The notes beneath the pieces were generated by a model, which saw only the letters and a program-made list of their open reading frames with translations, did no database searches and was not told the DNA's origin. The position numbers and the translations under genes are program-made. From Lingula anatina (lineage: Eukaryota; Brachiopoda; Lingulata; Lingulida; Lingulidae): DNA of 64,000 bases. Where the stretch lies: positions 191,758 through 255,757 of the forward strand of contig NW_019775447.1 of NCBI RefSeq assembly GCF_001039355.2, in the 5' to 3' direction. Positions 45,147 through 56,689 of the stretch are shown in pieces. Every line of letters starts with the position of its first letter. The first letter of the stretch is position 1.

Positions 45147-46042
45147 AAGCCTCGGTCACAATCGGCCGCACGGGCTCTTACGGGCTGTTTGCGTCCAAAT
45201 TTTGCGCAGAATCTCACGTCCCACGCAAGGCCTTCTTACGCAATTTCGAGTTTGCAGACAGCCCGTAAGCACGTACGGAGGATGTTGGACATGTCCAAAA
45301 GTTTCTACGAATAGCCTGCGAACAGCGAGACCGCAAGCGTAACTTGCTCCCCTCGCACGGAGTTAGCAAGAGAGACGCGCGTTGTGCAAGACGCACGTCG
45401 CAAGCAATGAAGGAGTAAGTGCCCTTTGCGTGTTGAGTAAGGCGCACGCCCTCACAACTAACGAACAACGTCGAGAGCCTACTGGGAATGCGTCGCACGT
45501 GCGTCACCCCCACGCCTGGTGTATAAAAGGCGTGCTCACGACGAAAGCTTGCGTCTTTACAATTAACATCGACTATGTAACGTGTACAGCAATTTTCAAA
45601 ATTTTTACTCAATTTAGTTTCTAATATGCCTCCAAAAGGCAATAGAAAGAAGCTTACATATTAGAAAAAAGGGAGAAGGAAGAAGAAAGAAGAGGAGAAC
45701 AGGAACCAAAACTGACGTACGCCGTCAGTACGTCACCACAAACGTGAAGCAAAACTGACGCAAAAGGGCACTACTTTCGACGCGCATTGCATTCCCTTCG
45801 TAAGTGGTGAGTGTGTGCCACGTACACAGGAAGCAAGACAAACTCAAAAAATGAGTACAATTTCCACGACCATCGCTCCTTGCAATTAGCGTCCCTGCCT
45901 GAAAGGACATCTCATGTGGCCCTTGCGACTCGTAAGGCAGACTTTCCTATACCTCTACAACCTCCACGGCCTCCGCAACACCCAAAAATCGCAGGGGTCG
46001 TACGATCCTGAAATTCATGCGTCCGGTTGTGACCGAGGCTTT
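45147..46042. mobile_element. Nested TIR element with AAGCCTCGGTCACAA ends
   Basis: The left end AAGCCTCGGTCACAATCGG is mirrored at the right end with two mismatches. The interior is GC-richer than its surroundings and carries a strong TATA box at 45522. A short plus-strand frame starting MPPKGNRKKL at 45627 stops after 12 codons, so any gene it carried appears decayed. Confidence 0.6.
45522..45528 (+). promoter_or_regulatory. TATA box inside the nested TIR element
   Basis: TATAAAA within GTGTATAAAAGGCGTGCTC is a near-ideal TATA context. It lies about 105 bases upstream of a short, broken frame. It is probably the relic promoter of the element's own gene. Confidence 0.45.
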
Positions 46043-46504
46043 ACAGCACGTAAAACATGTATCAGCCTACTCAGCTATTGTACAATCCGACTATCCGTAA
46101 AGGCTAACCGGGTCTTTCTGCGAAATCACGAAAAAATAAACGATGGTCATTTTACGGTTACGGATAGCTAAATGTAGTCGGTCGCCTAAACGTGCAGGTG
46201 CGAAAGCTCTCTAATGAATTATGTTAGAGGGGTATTATGACGTTACGCTGAGGCACTGACTGTCCATAGGCGGATCCAGTGTGGTGGCTGTGGTTGTGAG
46301 TTCCTAGGATATAAAGCCAAAAGCTAAGGCAGTGGTTGTGGGTCCTCTTCCAAAACAAATGTTAGTTTTCCCCATAACCTTTTCCATAAGCAAGTGGAAA
46401 GGGGTTAATTGCATTGTCTCAGTTTTCGATCGGCCTTACATGCTCACGACCGGCGGTAAGGGTACCATGAGCATGTAAATTGAGGCAATTATTTGCACTC
46501 CTAA

Positions 46505-47044
46505 GAGCGCATTCTCAACGAATTAATCCAGGCTTTACAAAGCCGGTGACCTAAAAATGGCGGACGTACATGAAAGAAATAGTCTCTCCGCCTCTCACAC
46601 GCCTCCCCACACGTCGTCCCTGCGGGGTACAGTAATTAAATCGCGTCTCCGTTCGTGATGCGGAAGCTACCTGAGAAATATTAAGTGCGCATGCTCATCA
46701 GTTAAACTCGTGGTGAAGAAAGCATGGCGGCTGAAGGCGATCGAAGAAAAAAAGCTCTTCTGTTCTATTATCTTTGAAAACAGAGACGAAAAAGGAATAA
46801 TTTGGCCCGTAGAGCAGCAATGAATCTACTATCTACGGAGATAATATCACCAGAGATATTCACGGAAATATTAATGTTCGAAGCCGAGATTTAATTACTG
46901 TACCCCGCAGGGACGACGTGTGGGGAGGCGTGTGAGAGGCGGAGAGACTATTAAAAGATTAGGCGGTTTTTCTTTCATGTACGTCCGCCATTTTTAGGTC
47001 ACCGGCTTTGTAAAGCCTGGCTTAATTCGTTGAGAATGCGCTCT
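46505..47044. mobile_element. MITE, family 2, long-arm copy (540 bp)
   Basis: The ends GAGCGCATTCTCAACGAATT and their mirror are almost perfect. Long inner arms also pair (TACATGAAAGAA, GGAGAGACTATT, GATTTAATTACTGTACCCCG), so each arm is over 150 bases. The middle is about 200 bases of unique sequence. The family core is the same as at 7779 and 33862. Confidence 0.85.
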
Positions 47045-47149
47045 AACACACCCAATGAGCAAGCACAATTTGCCTATGTAGTTTCCATGTGCAGAACACA
47101 GTGCCTAACCCCCAGTCATAATGGGTAGAAAGAATGCACATTCCCTCAA

Positions 47150-47630
47150 CTTAAGGACCATTCCCAGACCTTGTCGTACTAACTGTGGATCTATCTCCTA
47201 CGGGATTCTCACTAAATTGCAATCAGCTTAAGGGCTTAGATCTCTGTCATGTCTACTGAAGCTACTAGGGGGTAATTGACTATCATTTAGCAGCTTCAGT
47301 AGGCATGCCAGACATCTATGTCTGGGTTTCCATACTTAGATAGATCCACCTAACTCCCTGGGAGTTCACGCTAAATTGCTGTCAGCTCAAGAGGCTTAAA
47401 TGTCTGTCACCCCTACTGAATCAGATAGGGGTAAAGATAATTACCCCCTAACAGTTTTACTAGGCATGACAGACGTTTAAGCCGGTTAGTTTGATAGTAA
47501 TTTAGTGAGACTCCTAGGAAGATAGATCGATCTAAATATCTGTGTCGCTTAAGCTGAAAGCAATTTAGCGAAAAACCTCTCAGAGATAGATCAATCCTGT
47601 TATATTACACCAACCTAGGTATGGGAAATC
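47150..47630. mobile_element. MITE, family 3 (TAGATCGATC), composite
   Basis: It contains at least two tandem or nested copies of a palindromic unit. The unit is marked by TAGAT(C/A)GATC, CTCCCTGGGAG-like arms, CACTAAATTG and GGGGGTAATT. Relatives are at 49117-49325 and 61104-61348, with a fragment at 32926-33000. It lies just upstream of the hexosaminidase gene. Confidence 0.65.
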
Positions 47631-47922
47631 AGTCATACATTAATATGTGGGTTTTTTATCACTATTAGAGAATTATAAATTTTTCACAAGGATTTTGAAG
47701 GTCACTTCTAAAGTCTCATTATGGCAATAGTACAAATGGGTAAAAACAAATTGCATTTGCCTGCTTGTGATTTTTTATACAACTGTTATACAATGTATAT
47801 GGTATTATTGATTTATAGCATTATTTGCCAGCATATTTGCACAACATTTACCATTAATTATTTACTGTATGTCTTTTTTAGGAACACCCCATTCTCCCAT
47901 TTTCACGAAGTACAGCCTACAG

Positions 47923-50900
47923 ATGACTGATTCAACAAGAAAAATGCTTCGTGGTCCATTGAGGTTTGTCGTTATCGGGGTAGCATTGGCCATAATTATT
48001 TATGTGGTCCACTTTTATTTACAATGGTCTTCAGCAAAGGATAGGATCTTAGATGTGAAACAGGATGGAACAGTAGCAGGATTCTCAAAATTTTTAAAAT
48101 CTTCAAAATCAGACAGTAAGTCAAGCCACTTTGATATAGAAAGTTTTGACAACAGTAACAGTTTTCAAAGAAAAGGCTTCAGTAAAGATTTTGGACAAGG
48201 AGACGGACAACATCCTTTTTTGAAAGTTGAAAACAATGGTAGAAGAAGTGGTTTGTTCGGTCAGGGAATTTTGCAACAGCAAAATAATTATTTAACAAGC
48301 CTAAGCCCTTTAAGAAGTTCAGGCCCTTCTGAAACCAAACATATTCACTCTGATGGGGCCAGTGAAAATCAAATCAAAGGACCTCTTCCTATGGCAGAAC
48401 AGCCCAGTCAGAGAAAGTCCAACCCTCCTAGGGAAAGGAATGAAGTAGTTTTAAGTAAAGAACAAAGTAGCATCAACACAGTGTCGGATTTACTCCAACC
48501 ACCAGAGGAAGGATTAAAAAATCTTTTTGACAAAAAACTTGTGTTAGTTCATTTAGATTTAAAAGGAGCACCACCAAAGTTAACTTACCTTAAGCAGATA
48601 TTTCCACTATTTAAGCAATGGGGAGCAAATGGACTACTTATAGAGTATGAAGATACTTTTCCATACTCTGGTGTCCTGTCAGAAATACCAGCAGGTTATG
48701 CATACACCCCTGAAGACATAAAGGAAATACAAAAATATGCTGCTGGAAATGGATTGGTTGTGATCCCTTTGATACAGACTTTTGGTCACATGGAGTTTGT
48801 ATTAAAGCACAAAAAGTTTATGGATCTGAGGGAAGTCTCCAACATGCCCCTAGCAATATCTGCTTGCCATTCCCAGGCAATGCAGTTGATCAAACTAATG
48901 TTATTTCAAGTGTTGACACTTCATCCCAATGCCTCCTATCTACATATTGGCTCAGATGAAGTGTATCATTTAGGTAAAGTTTTTATCTTAATTTTTTTAA
49001 TCTTTGTGTATTAAAAGAGCTGTTTATTTTAGCTTTTATTATGTTAGATTGCTTCAGTTAAAGTACATTTAGATTTCATTTTCATGTGTGGGTGGGTGAA
49101 TAAGGCTGTATACCCAGAGCTTTTAGATCGATCTATCCTCGCGGGGAGTCTCACTTGATAACTGTCAGATAATCCGGCTTAAATGTCAGTCCCGCCTACT
49201 ACAAGCTGTAAGGGGGTAATTAACTTTCATGTCCACTCGGCTGACAGCTATTTAGCGTGAACCCCCAGGGAGTTAGGTCGATCTAAAGTAGATCGATCTT
49301 ATCTCTGGAAATGGGATCTTAGATGGAGAAGATTGTTTTTTGCAGCTTTAGAGAAAATAATTTTAGATGCTTTTACATCTGATGTAAGCAAATTTCAGAA
49401 TTGGTGATCCATGCAGCAGGCGTTTCTTATTTGGGCAGGATTTAGGCACCTTTTTATCTTTAAAACTCACTAAACAGGGTTTTTTTTAAATTATTGATGA
49501 ACCACTTAAACCATGAGATGTGTTTGTAGGTATGGGAGAACAGTGCAGTATGCATATGGTCAAAGAAAAGCTAACCAAAGCAGATCTGTTTCTCAAACAT
49601 GCTGTAGATGTTGCCACAAGTCTCAAAGAAATGGCTCCCAAGGTTCAGCCCATCATGTGGGATGATATGCTAAGGAAGATTAATACAACCACTCTCAAGG
49701 TAACCTTCATTGGTATTATTGTAAAAATGTGAATTTGTCTGTGAGGTGGTTTGAATGACTTATTTCATGGTTGAAGCATATCTTCTTTCTAAATACCAAT
49801 ATATATAGTTTCATATATAAATTTTTACTATTTCTGTCATCCTGAAATTGTAGTGTAGTACTGTACATTGATTTTTTCATTTTAAAATTGATATAATGTG
49901 TGACAGTGAAAGCAACTGGGAAATAATGCATTAAAAAATAATGTCACACTTTCTGAGGCGAAACATGAGTCAAATAATTTTTAGTCATTTGCATTTATTT
50001 TCTGCACATTTAGGTTAATGAGAGAAGCCTGGGGTTATCATCTGGATGTTGACATCATTGGTGTTTAGCATGAGATGTGTTGTTATGTGTATTATTATTA
50101 TTATGGGCCACAGTTTACACTTACACCTTGTTAACCCCTTCATTAGACCCCAGAATGGGATGTTCCCTTTCCTTTTGGGAACTTGGAATTTCTTTAACCC
50201 TTTTAAAGACACGGTTTGTCAATCAGCCTTGTCATGATGAAGATACTATGAGGTAAAGTATAAAGAAATTCATTGGTAAGGCAAGCTACAGAATGAGTGA
50301 AAGAAAAAATGAGGTTGGATGATATAAGTAAGTTGCAGCTTACATCTACATGTATCAGTTATCTTTTTCATTGTCTTTGATGTTGTAGTTACTACTGTTT
50401 TTCCCACTTATTATTATTTTTTTTTAATCTTGCAGAAATACAAATTGGCTGAAGTAGTGGAACCAATGGTTTGGAACTATGTCCCCCATGTTGAGTCCAG
50501 GGTGACACCAGATATATGGTCCAAGTATGCAGAGGTATTTAAGAATGTATGGATTGCAAGTTCCTTCAAGGGTGCCACTGGTCCCCATCAATATATTACT
50601 GATATTAGCTACCACTTGAGAAACCACTTCAGCTGGATGCAAGTTGTGAAGAAATATGTCCAGACAGGGCTCAATCTTAAAGGTGTGGCTCTGACTGGAT
50701 GGCAACGCTTTGATCATTTTGGTGTTCTCTGTGAGCTTCTTCCATCAGGGCTGCCATCTTTAGCTGTCTGTCTCACAGCACTCAAGAATGGTGGGTTTGG
50801 AGAAGAGGAACTTCAAACAGTCACTGAATCACTGGGATGTAATGCTACTTTACCACTCTCATTGCCAGCTAAGTACAACACACCAATTAACATATCTTGC

Positions 50901-51989
50901 ACATTTCCAGGGAATAAGATTTATACCATTTTGCAAGAATATCATAAATCCCGACTTCAATATGATTACATTGTGAGTAATCTCGCTGCAGGGTGGCTGT
51001 CAGATTATAATGTCAAGCATGGATATGCTAGTCCATATCAGGTGGGGAAAATTCTGAACATGTTTCAGAATCTTCTTGCAAATGTAAGCCAGCAGGCTAA
51101 AGTAATGCAAACTGGGTTGTCAGCAATGTTTCCTGGCGAGACCAGTTTGGAATGGTTGGAAGAATATGTCAGTCCTATAAAGATGAAAGTAAAAGAAGTC
51201 TACCAGAAGACAGAAGGCCTCTTGAAGCGGATGGACTGGTCCAAGAGACCCTTTGTTACTCCAGGAAGCAACCAATTAGCAACTGCTTTAATCAATGATG
51301 GCATGGAAATTAAAGGGAAGACAAATGGAAATGCACAGCCACGTGTACAATCCCATCAACAAGAATGGCAGCAAGGACAACAACAGCCACTGGGTCAACA
51401 ACCCATAGGACAACTCCAAGGAAAGCTGAGCCAGCAGTATGGACAGCAGCCCCTACAACTGAACCCAAGGCAGCAAGGCCTGCAGTATGGAGAACAGCAA
51501 TCTGTCAGCAAGCAAGGGCAGCAGTTGCAATATGGCCAACAGGAATCACTGTTTAGGCAACAAAGTCAACATCAAAATTTAGGGGTGCAAGACCAACAGG
51601 GCAGAAGTCAAGTCTCACTGCAGGGAAATCAGTTTGGACAGCAAGGGCAAGGAGGGGGCCAACAAGGTCTACAAAGAGAGCAGCAACAGTTGGGACAACA
51701 AGGACAACAACTGGCACAGCAAGGCCAACATGAACAAAAGCAAGAGAAAGGCAAAACAACAGAGATTGTATCCTCTTCAGTTGGCCTAGCACAGCCAGAG
51801 AAACTGCTGAAAAAAACAAAGGATCAGCAGTTAATGGATAAAATAGCTGATAAACAGGAACTGAGTGTAGAAGAAACTATAAAAGCCCAACAAAGAAGCA
51901 AAATGGGTAGTTTTCAGGAGAATATGGTTAAAAAAGATGAAGGCTCTCATATTCCAATGAGATCACGCCAAAAAATAATAGCTAAATGA
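47923..51989 (+). CDS. HEXD: Membrane-anchored GH20 hexosaminidase D-like protein with Q-rich tail
   Basis: Three coding exons (47923-48973, 49530-49699, 50436-51989; phases 1 and 0) give 924 residues. Residues 14-33 form one hydrophobic helix after a short basic N-terminus, so this is a type II membrane protein. A polar stalk of about 170 residues follows. The GH20 catalytic part starts near residue 205 (KLVLVHLDLKGAPP), with GANGLLIEYEDTFPY, VIPLIQTFGHMEFVL and HIGSDEVYHLG. In the last motif Asp345-Glu346 is the catalytic pair of the family. Later WDDML, VWNY and LTGWQRFDHF line the pocket. The family removes terminal beta-N-acetylhexosamine. From about residue 705 to 850 the chain is a Gln/Gly-rich tail, and the C-terminus is charged. 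Human HEXD is about half this length and has neither the long stalk nor the Q-rich tail. Exon 1 starts at an acceptor (47881), so a non-coding 5' exon exists upstream. A MITE sits in intron 1. Confidence 0.85.
49117..49325. mobile_element. MITE, family 3, in HEXD-like intron 1
   Basis: Palindromic ends around TTTTAGATCGATCTATC and its mirror, with GGGGAGTCTCACTTGATAAC and GGGGGTAATTAACTTTCATG inside, as in the copy at 61104. Non-coding. Confidence 0.7.
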
Positions 51990-52047
51990 AACATGAATTT
52001 GCTTTTAACTCACCCTTTTCAATCACTTTTCTAATTTTGTCACTTAT

Positions 52048-53532
52048 AAAAAAAGTTCTGTGTCATTTAAATATTGTCTCTAGCTATTTTTCTGAACATT
52101 AAAAAAATATAACAAAACACATCCATTTACATAGATAAATAGTTATCAATAGNCAAAAAAAAGTTCCGTGTCATTTAAATATTGTCTCTAGCTATTTTTC
52201 TGAACATTAAAAAAATATAACAAAACACATCCATTTACATAGATAAATAGTTATCAATAGAGCCAGAAGCGCATCATTTCAATACATTGCAAGCTTGGTA
52301 ACTCATGATTCCTTGCCACTATATTATCATACAATGACTCCCTCATTGCCTGTGCAAATAATTTAGTTTTTATTCCTGCTCTGACATTGCAATCAGAAAA
52401 ATATGCCTATAAATGTATACTTTACAACAAGGGAGCATTTATAATCTAATAAGTAATGCGATTATGTTTTGCTTCAATTAAAGCTGCAAAAAGTGGTACA
52501 GTAACTTTCACACCTTTTCAGCTGAATTTACCACTAGGGGAAACTGGTTGGCCATTTGTGATTTGTGTAGTCAGATGTGTTAATATCATAGCCATTTTTA
52601 TGCATCTCTGCTTGAAATATTAATTACACATATTTGCAAAACGAATTTTTTTAGTCTATTTAGCATACCATGCTTAAATGATAAAGCATATACCTTTCAC
52701 TTTTTTCCAGAGAAATGTTTATTTATTTATTTATTTATTTATTATTATCATCTATGTATTTATTTATTTTTTATTTTTATTATTATTATTATTTTTTTTT
52801 TTTTTTTTGTGAGCTCACCAGTCATGACATGTTATAAATAAGCATGACTGTCTGAACAAAATTTGATATCTTGCAGTAACAGGCAGCCCTGTTTTATAAG
52901 GTATCATTTCTTAGAAAAATGATTTTTAGATGTTTTATTATTTAACCTACTATTAGATGCATTGAACNTAAAAAAAGTTCTGTGTCATTTAAATATTGTC
53001 TCTAGCTATTTTTCTGAACATTAAAAAAATATAACAAAACACATCCATTTACATAGATAAATAGTTATCAATAGAGCCAGAAGCGCATCATTTCAATACA
53101 TTGCAAGCTTGGTAACTCATGATTCCTTGCCAATATATTATCATACAATGACTCCCTCATTGCCTGTGCAAATAATTTAGTTTTTATTCCTGCTCTGACA
53201 TTGCAATCAGAAAAATATGCCTATAAATGTATACTTTACAACAAGGGAGCATTTATAATCTAATAAGTAATGCGATTATGTTTTGATTCAATTAAAGCTG
53301 CAAAAAGTGGTACAGTAACTTTCACACCTTTTCAGCTGAATTTACCACTAGGGGAAACTGGTTGGCCATTTGTGATTTGTGTAGTCAGATGTGTTAATAT
53401 CATAGCCATTTTTATGCATCTCTGCTTGAAATATTAATTACACATATTTGCAAAACGAATTTTTTTAGTCTATTTAGCATACCATGCTTAAATGATAAAG
53501 CATATACTTTTCACTTTTTTCTAGAGAAATGT

Positions 53533-53579
<47 letters not shown>

Positions 53580-53801
53580 TTATTATCATCTATGTATTTA
53601 TTTATTTTTTATTTTTATTATTTTTTTTTATTTTTTTTTTTGTGAGCTCACCAGTCATGACATGTTATAAATAAGCATGACTGTCTGAACAAAATTTGAT
53701 ATCTTGCAGTAACAGGCAGCCCTGTTTTATAAGGTATCATTTCTTAGAAAAATGATTTTTAGATGTTTTATCATTTAACCTACTATTAGATGCATTGAAC
53801 A
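52048..53801. repeat. Serial near-identical blocks joined by single Ns
   Basis: A 105-base block starting AAAGTTCTGTGTC or AAAGTTCCGTGTC occurs three times (about 52048, 52157 and 52973). The next 700 bases, 52260-52967, recur at about 53078-53801 with very few changes apart from TTTA copy number. Single Ns at 52153 and 52968 sit exactly at the joins. This looks like unmerged overlapping contigs or haplotypes rather than biology. Confidence 0.85.
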
Positions 53802-55149
53802 AAAAAATAATTAACAACCTGTTTAATAAGGTGTCATTTCTTAGAGAAATGACTTTAGATGTTTTCTTATTATTTAACCTGCTACATGTATCAGACACAT
53901 TTTAACAAAAACAACTCTAGCAACAGGGAGCGGTTGATTACATTTCCCCTTAATAATCATCTTATATGTTACCCAACACTTTAAGTTAATATAACTGCCT
54001 GATGATGTATATGTACTACAGTGTAGTAGGGATCACTTATTAAATTACCTTACTTTTGTCTTGACAGTGTGCAAAATGCTGTAAGCACTCATAATATGAA
54101 AGTAGTTTGTTGATCCTTTCAAACAAAGCTACTACTTTTATGATTGTGGCATAATGATTTTTTTACATGATACTTAAATCAGTGGATGTCATGCTTGTTT
54201 GATCAAACTTATTATATTGGGATTATTATCAATGTTTTGGGATTAACTGTTTAGGTGTATGTATATTTTTTGTTTTAAATGGTATTTAATACCACTTGCG
54301 TGGATGTTTTGAAAAGATATTTAAAGAATCTGTTAAGGAAGAGCTGTCACTGTATATGTATTACTGTTGTTTATGCTGTTCAAGACTTGTTGCACTACAG
54401 TTAAACAAAAAAGGTGATGGTTATGTAAAGTGTAAATAAGCTTTGATATTTTATCAATGGAAGTATCACCATTACTTATAAGGTTCCAAAGTGCATCCAA
54501 GATGCAAGTGTAGGATAGATAAATGAAGAAAAAGTAGATTTGAGAAAACTAGATTTCAAGCATGTTGGTTTTTAAAATTCATTAAATAAAACCTTTTTAT
54601 TATAATAGCTTGATCCCAAAGATTTAAATATAAATATGTTTCTTTTTAAAGATATATTGCATAGTGCTGGAATAATTTAGGTGCAACAAACTCCTAGCAT
54701 CACAAAATAATGGGACAAGTGTTTCAAAAAAGCATAATAGTAAAAAGATAGTAATGGTGATATACTATGTGTGGGCATAAAAATTACAGTATTTAAGAAT
54801 GATATTCATATGGATAGAGTTAGTTTTGGAAGAAGAAAGCTTGGAGAGGTGTGCAATGTAGAAGACACTGAAGGAGATGAATAAAAAAAGGTAGTGAAGT
54901 CTATGGGCTTAACTTTTTTTAGTTTGTCACTGTCACATTACTTTTGTTGTGGTGAAAATGAGCCCAAGAAATAACCAGAATGACTGCATGGTTATCACAG
55001 CTACTCTCTTTTATTTAATCAAATCCAAAATAAAATAACATTCCCCAACATATTTAACATGCTTGACAAAAAATGTATGATAACAACAACTTGAAAATGC
55101 ATTATGATTTAATATCAAATTAAACTGTAAAACAAATTTTCTCAAGTTT

Positions 55150-55155
<6 letters not shown>

Positions 55156-55204
<49 letters not shown>
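55156..55204. repeat. (TA)n microsatellite 1
   Basis: About 24 TA units. Two further tracts of similar length lie at 55358-55406 and 56560-56611, within sequence that recurs on both sides of the N gap. Confidence 0.95.
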
Positions 55205-55208
<4 letters not shown>

Positions 55209-55355
55209 TGTGTTATTGATTTTTTAATACAAATTTAACATATTTTGTTATGGAATGCATACCAGTAGCAGCCAATTGATTTCTTTGCAACTGTTCCCTT
55301 GGATCGATTTTTTGCAGTTGTCTATATTATCTGTGAAATCCATTAAACCTCAAAA

Positions 55356-55357
<2 letters not shown>

Positions 55358-55406
<49 letters not shown>
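55358..55406. repeat. (TA)n microsatellite 2
   Basis: About 24 TA units. At the corresponding point of the second copy (about 56303) the tract is reduced to a few units. Confidence 0.95.
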
Positions 55407-55409
<3 letters not shown>

Positions 55410-55688
55410 CCCTGTATATATAAGCATCATATCCGTAAACAAAAAGTCAATTGTATATTTTAGTCCTAAGCAGAATTGATTACCAGCAATGCTGAGTCTA
55501 TGTTGACAATTTCCCAAATTATAACAATATGCCATTTACTAGTTACCCTACTCCAAACTTCCAATCAAATCATTGGTAGTTTTAGAACTTTAAAAGATGT
55601 CTCTTCATACAAATCATAGTTACTGTGTACATTAAGTTCATGAAAAATTCTTCCTTGCAAACACAATTTGTTCTGAGCATTACCCTCC

Positions 55689-56005
55689 NNNNNNNNNNNN
55701 NNNNNNNNNNNNNNNNNNNNNNNNNNNNNNNNNNNNNNNNNNNNNNNNNNNNNNNNNNNNNNNNNNNNNNNNNNNNNNNNNNNNNNNNNNNNNNNNNNNN
55801 NNNNNNNNNNNNNNNNNNNNNNNNNNNNNNNNNNNNNNNNNNNNNNNNNNNNNNNNNNNNNNNNNNNNNNNNNNNNNNNNNNNNNNNNNNNNNNNNNNNN
55901 NNNNNNNNNNNNNNNNNNNNNNNNNNNNNNNNNNNNNNNNNNNNNNNNNNNNNNNNNNNNNNNNNNNNNNNNNNNNNNNNNNNNNNNNNNNNNNNNNNNN
56001 NNNNN
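55689..56005. other. Assembly gap (317 N)
   Basis: A run of N. The flanks are near-copies of each other: about 55215-55660 resembles 56165-56545, and the sequence immediately left and right of the gap also matches. The gap may therefore hide a collapsed repeat, or nothing at all. Confidence 0.98.
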
Positions 56006-56559
56006 AATAAGTGGTAGTTTTAGAACTTTAAAAGATATCTCTGTCATACAAATCATGTACATTTAGTTCATGGAAAATTCATTCTTGCAAAACACAAATG
56101 AAAGTTAATGCATTTTTCCATACTTCATACAAGTAACCCTAAACCAACCAAATATTATGTTGTTGGTTTTTTAATACAAATTTAAACATATTTTGTTATG
56201 GAATGCATACCAGTAGCAGCCAATTGATTTCTTTGCAACTGTTCCCTGGATGGATTTTTTGCTGTTGTCTATTATCTGTGAAATCCATTAAACTTCAAAA
56301 TAATATATATAAGCATCATATCCATAAACAAAAAGTCCATTGCATATTTTACTCCTAAGCAGAATTGATTACCAGCAATGCTGAGCCTATGTTGACAATT
56401 TCCCGCATTATAGCAATATGCCATTTACTAGTAACCTTACTCCAAACTCCCAATCAAATCATTGGTAGTTTTAGAACTTAAAAAGATATCTCTTCATACA
56501 AATCACAGTTACTGTGTACATTAAGTTCATAAAAAATTCTTTCTTGCAAACACAATTTG

Positions 56560-56611
<52 letters not shown>
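56560..56611. repeat. (TA)n microsatellite 3
   Basis: About 25 TA units, 80 bases beyond the stop codon of the fusion-enzyme gene on its 3' side. No clear AATAAA was found between them. Confidence 0.95.
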
Positions 56612-56614
<3 letters not shown>

Positions 56615-56689
56615 CAAATGAAAGTTAATGCATTTTTACATAGTTCATACTACTAACCCTACACCAACCAAATTGAATATAATGAGAGC

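Larger units (their letters stand above)
43678..46212. mobile_element. 2.5-kb element with 45-bp terminal inverted repeats
   Basis: The left end begins AGAGAGCTTTCGCACCTG and goes on through ACGTTTAGGCGA and CGACTAC. The right end (46168-46212) is its mirror with three or four changes. The two ends enclose a small lysine-rich open exon (44416-44595) and a second, nested inverted-repeat element (45147-46042). No transposase was recognised, so it looks non-autonomous. No clear target-site duplication was seen. Confidence 0.7.
51990..55688. other. 3' flank of the HEXD-like gene with AT-rich repeats
   Basis: No gene was recognised. It holds the duplicated blocks at 52048-53801, TTTA microsatellites (near 52720 and 53530) and two (TA)n tracts. 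A possible AATAAA lies at 54595-54600, but I cannot tell whether the HEXD-like transcript reaches it. Confidence 0.5.

Noticed and set aside
45214-45642. 142-codon minus-strand frame
   Set aside because: It lies inside a GC-rich transposable element opposite a TATA box, with unusual composition and no recognisable domain.
55011-55535. Ile/Tyr repeat frames over (TA)n tracts
   Set aside because: They are pure products of the TA microsatellites.
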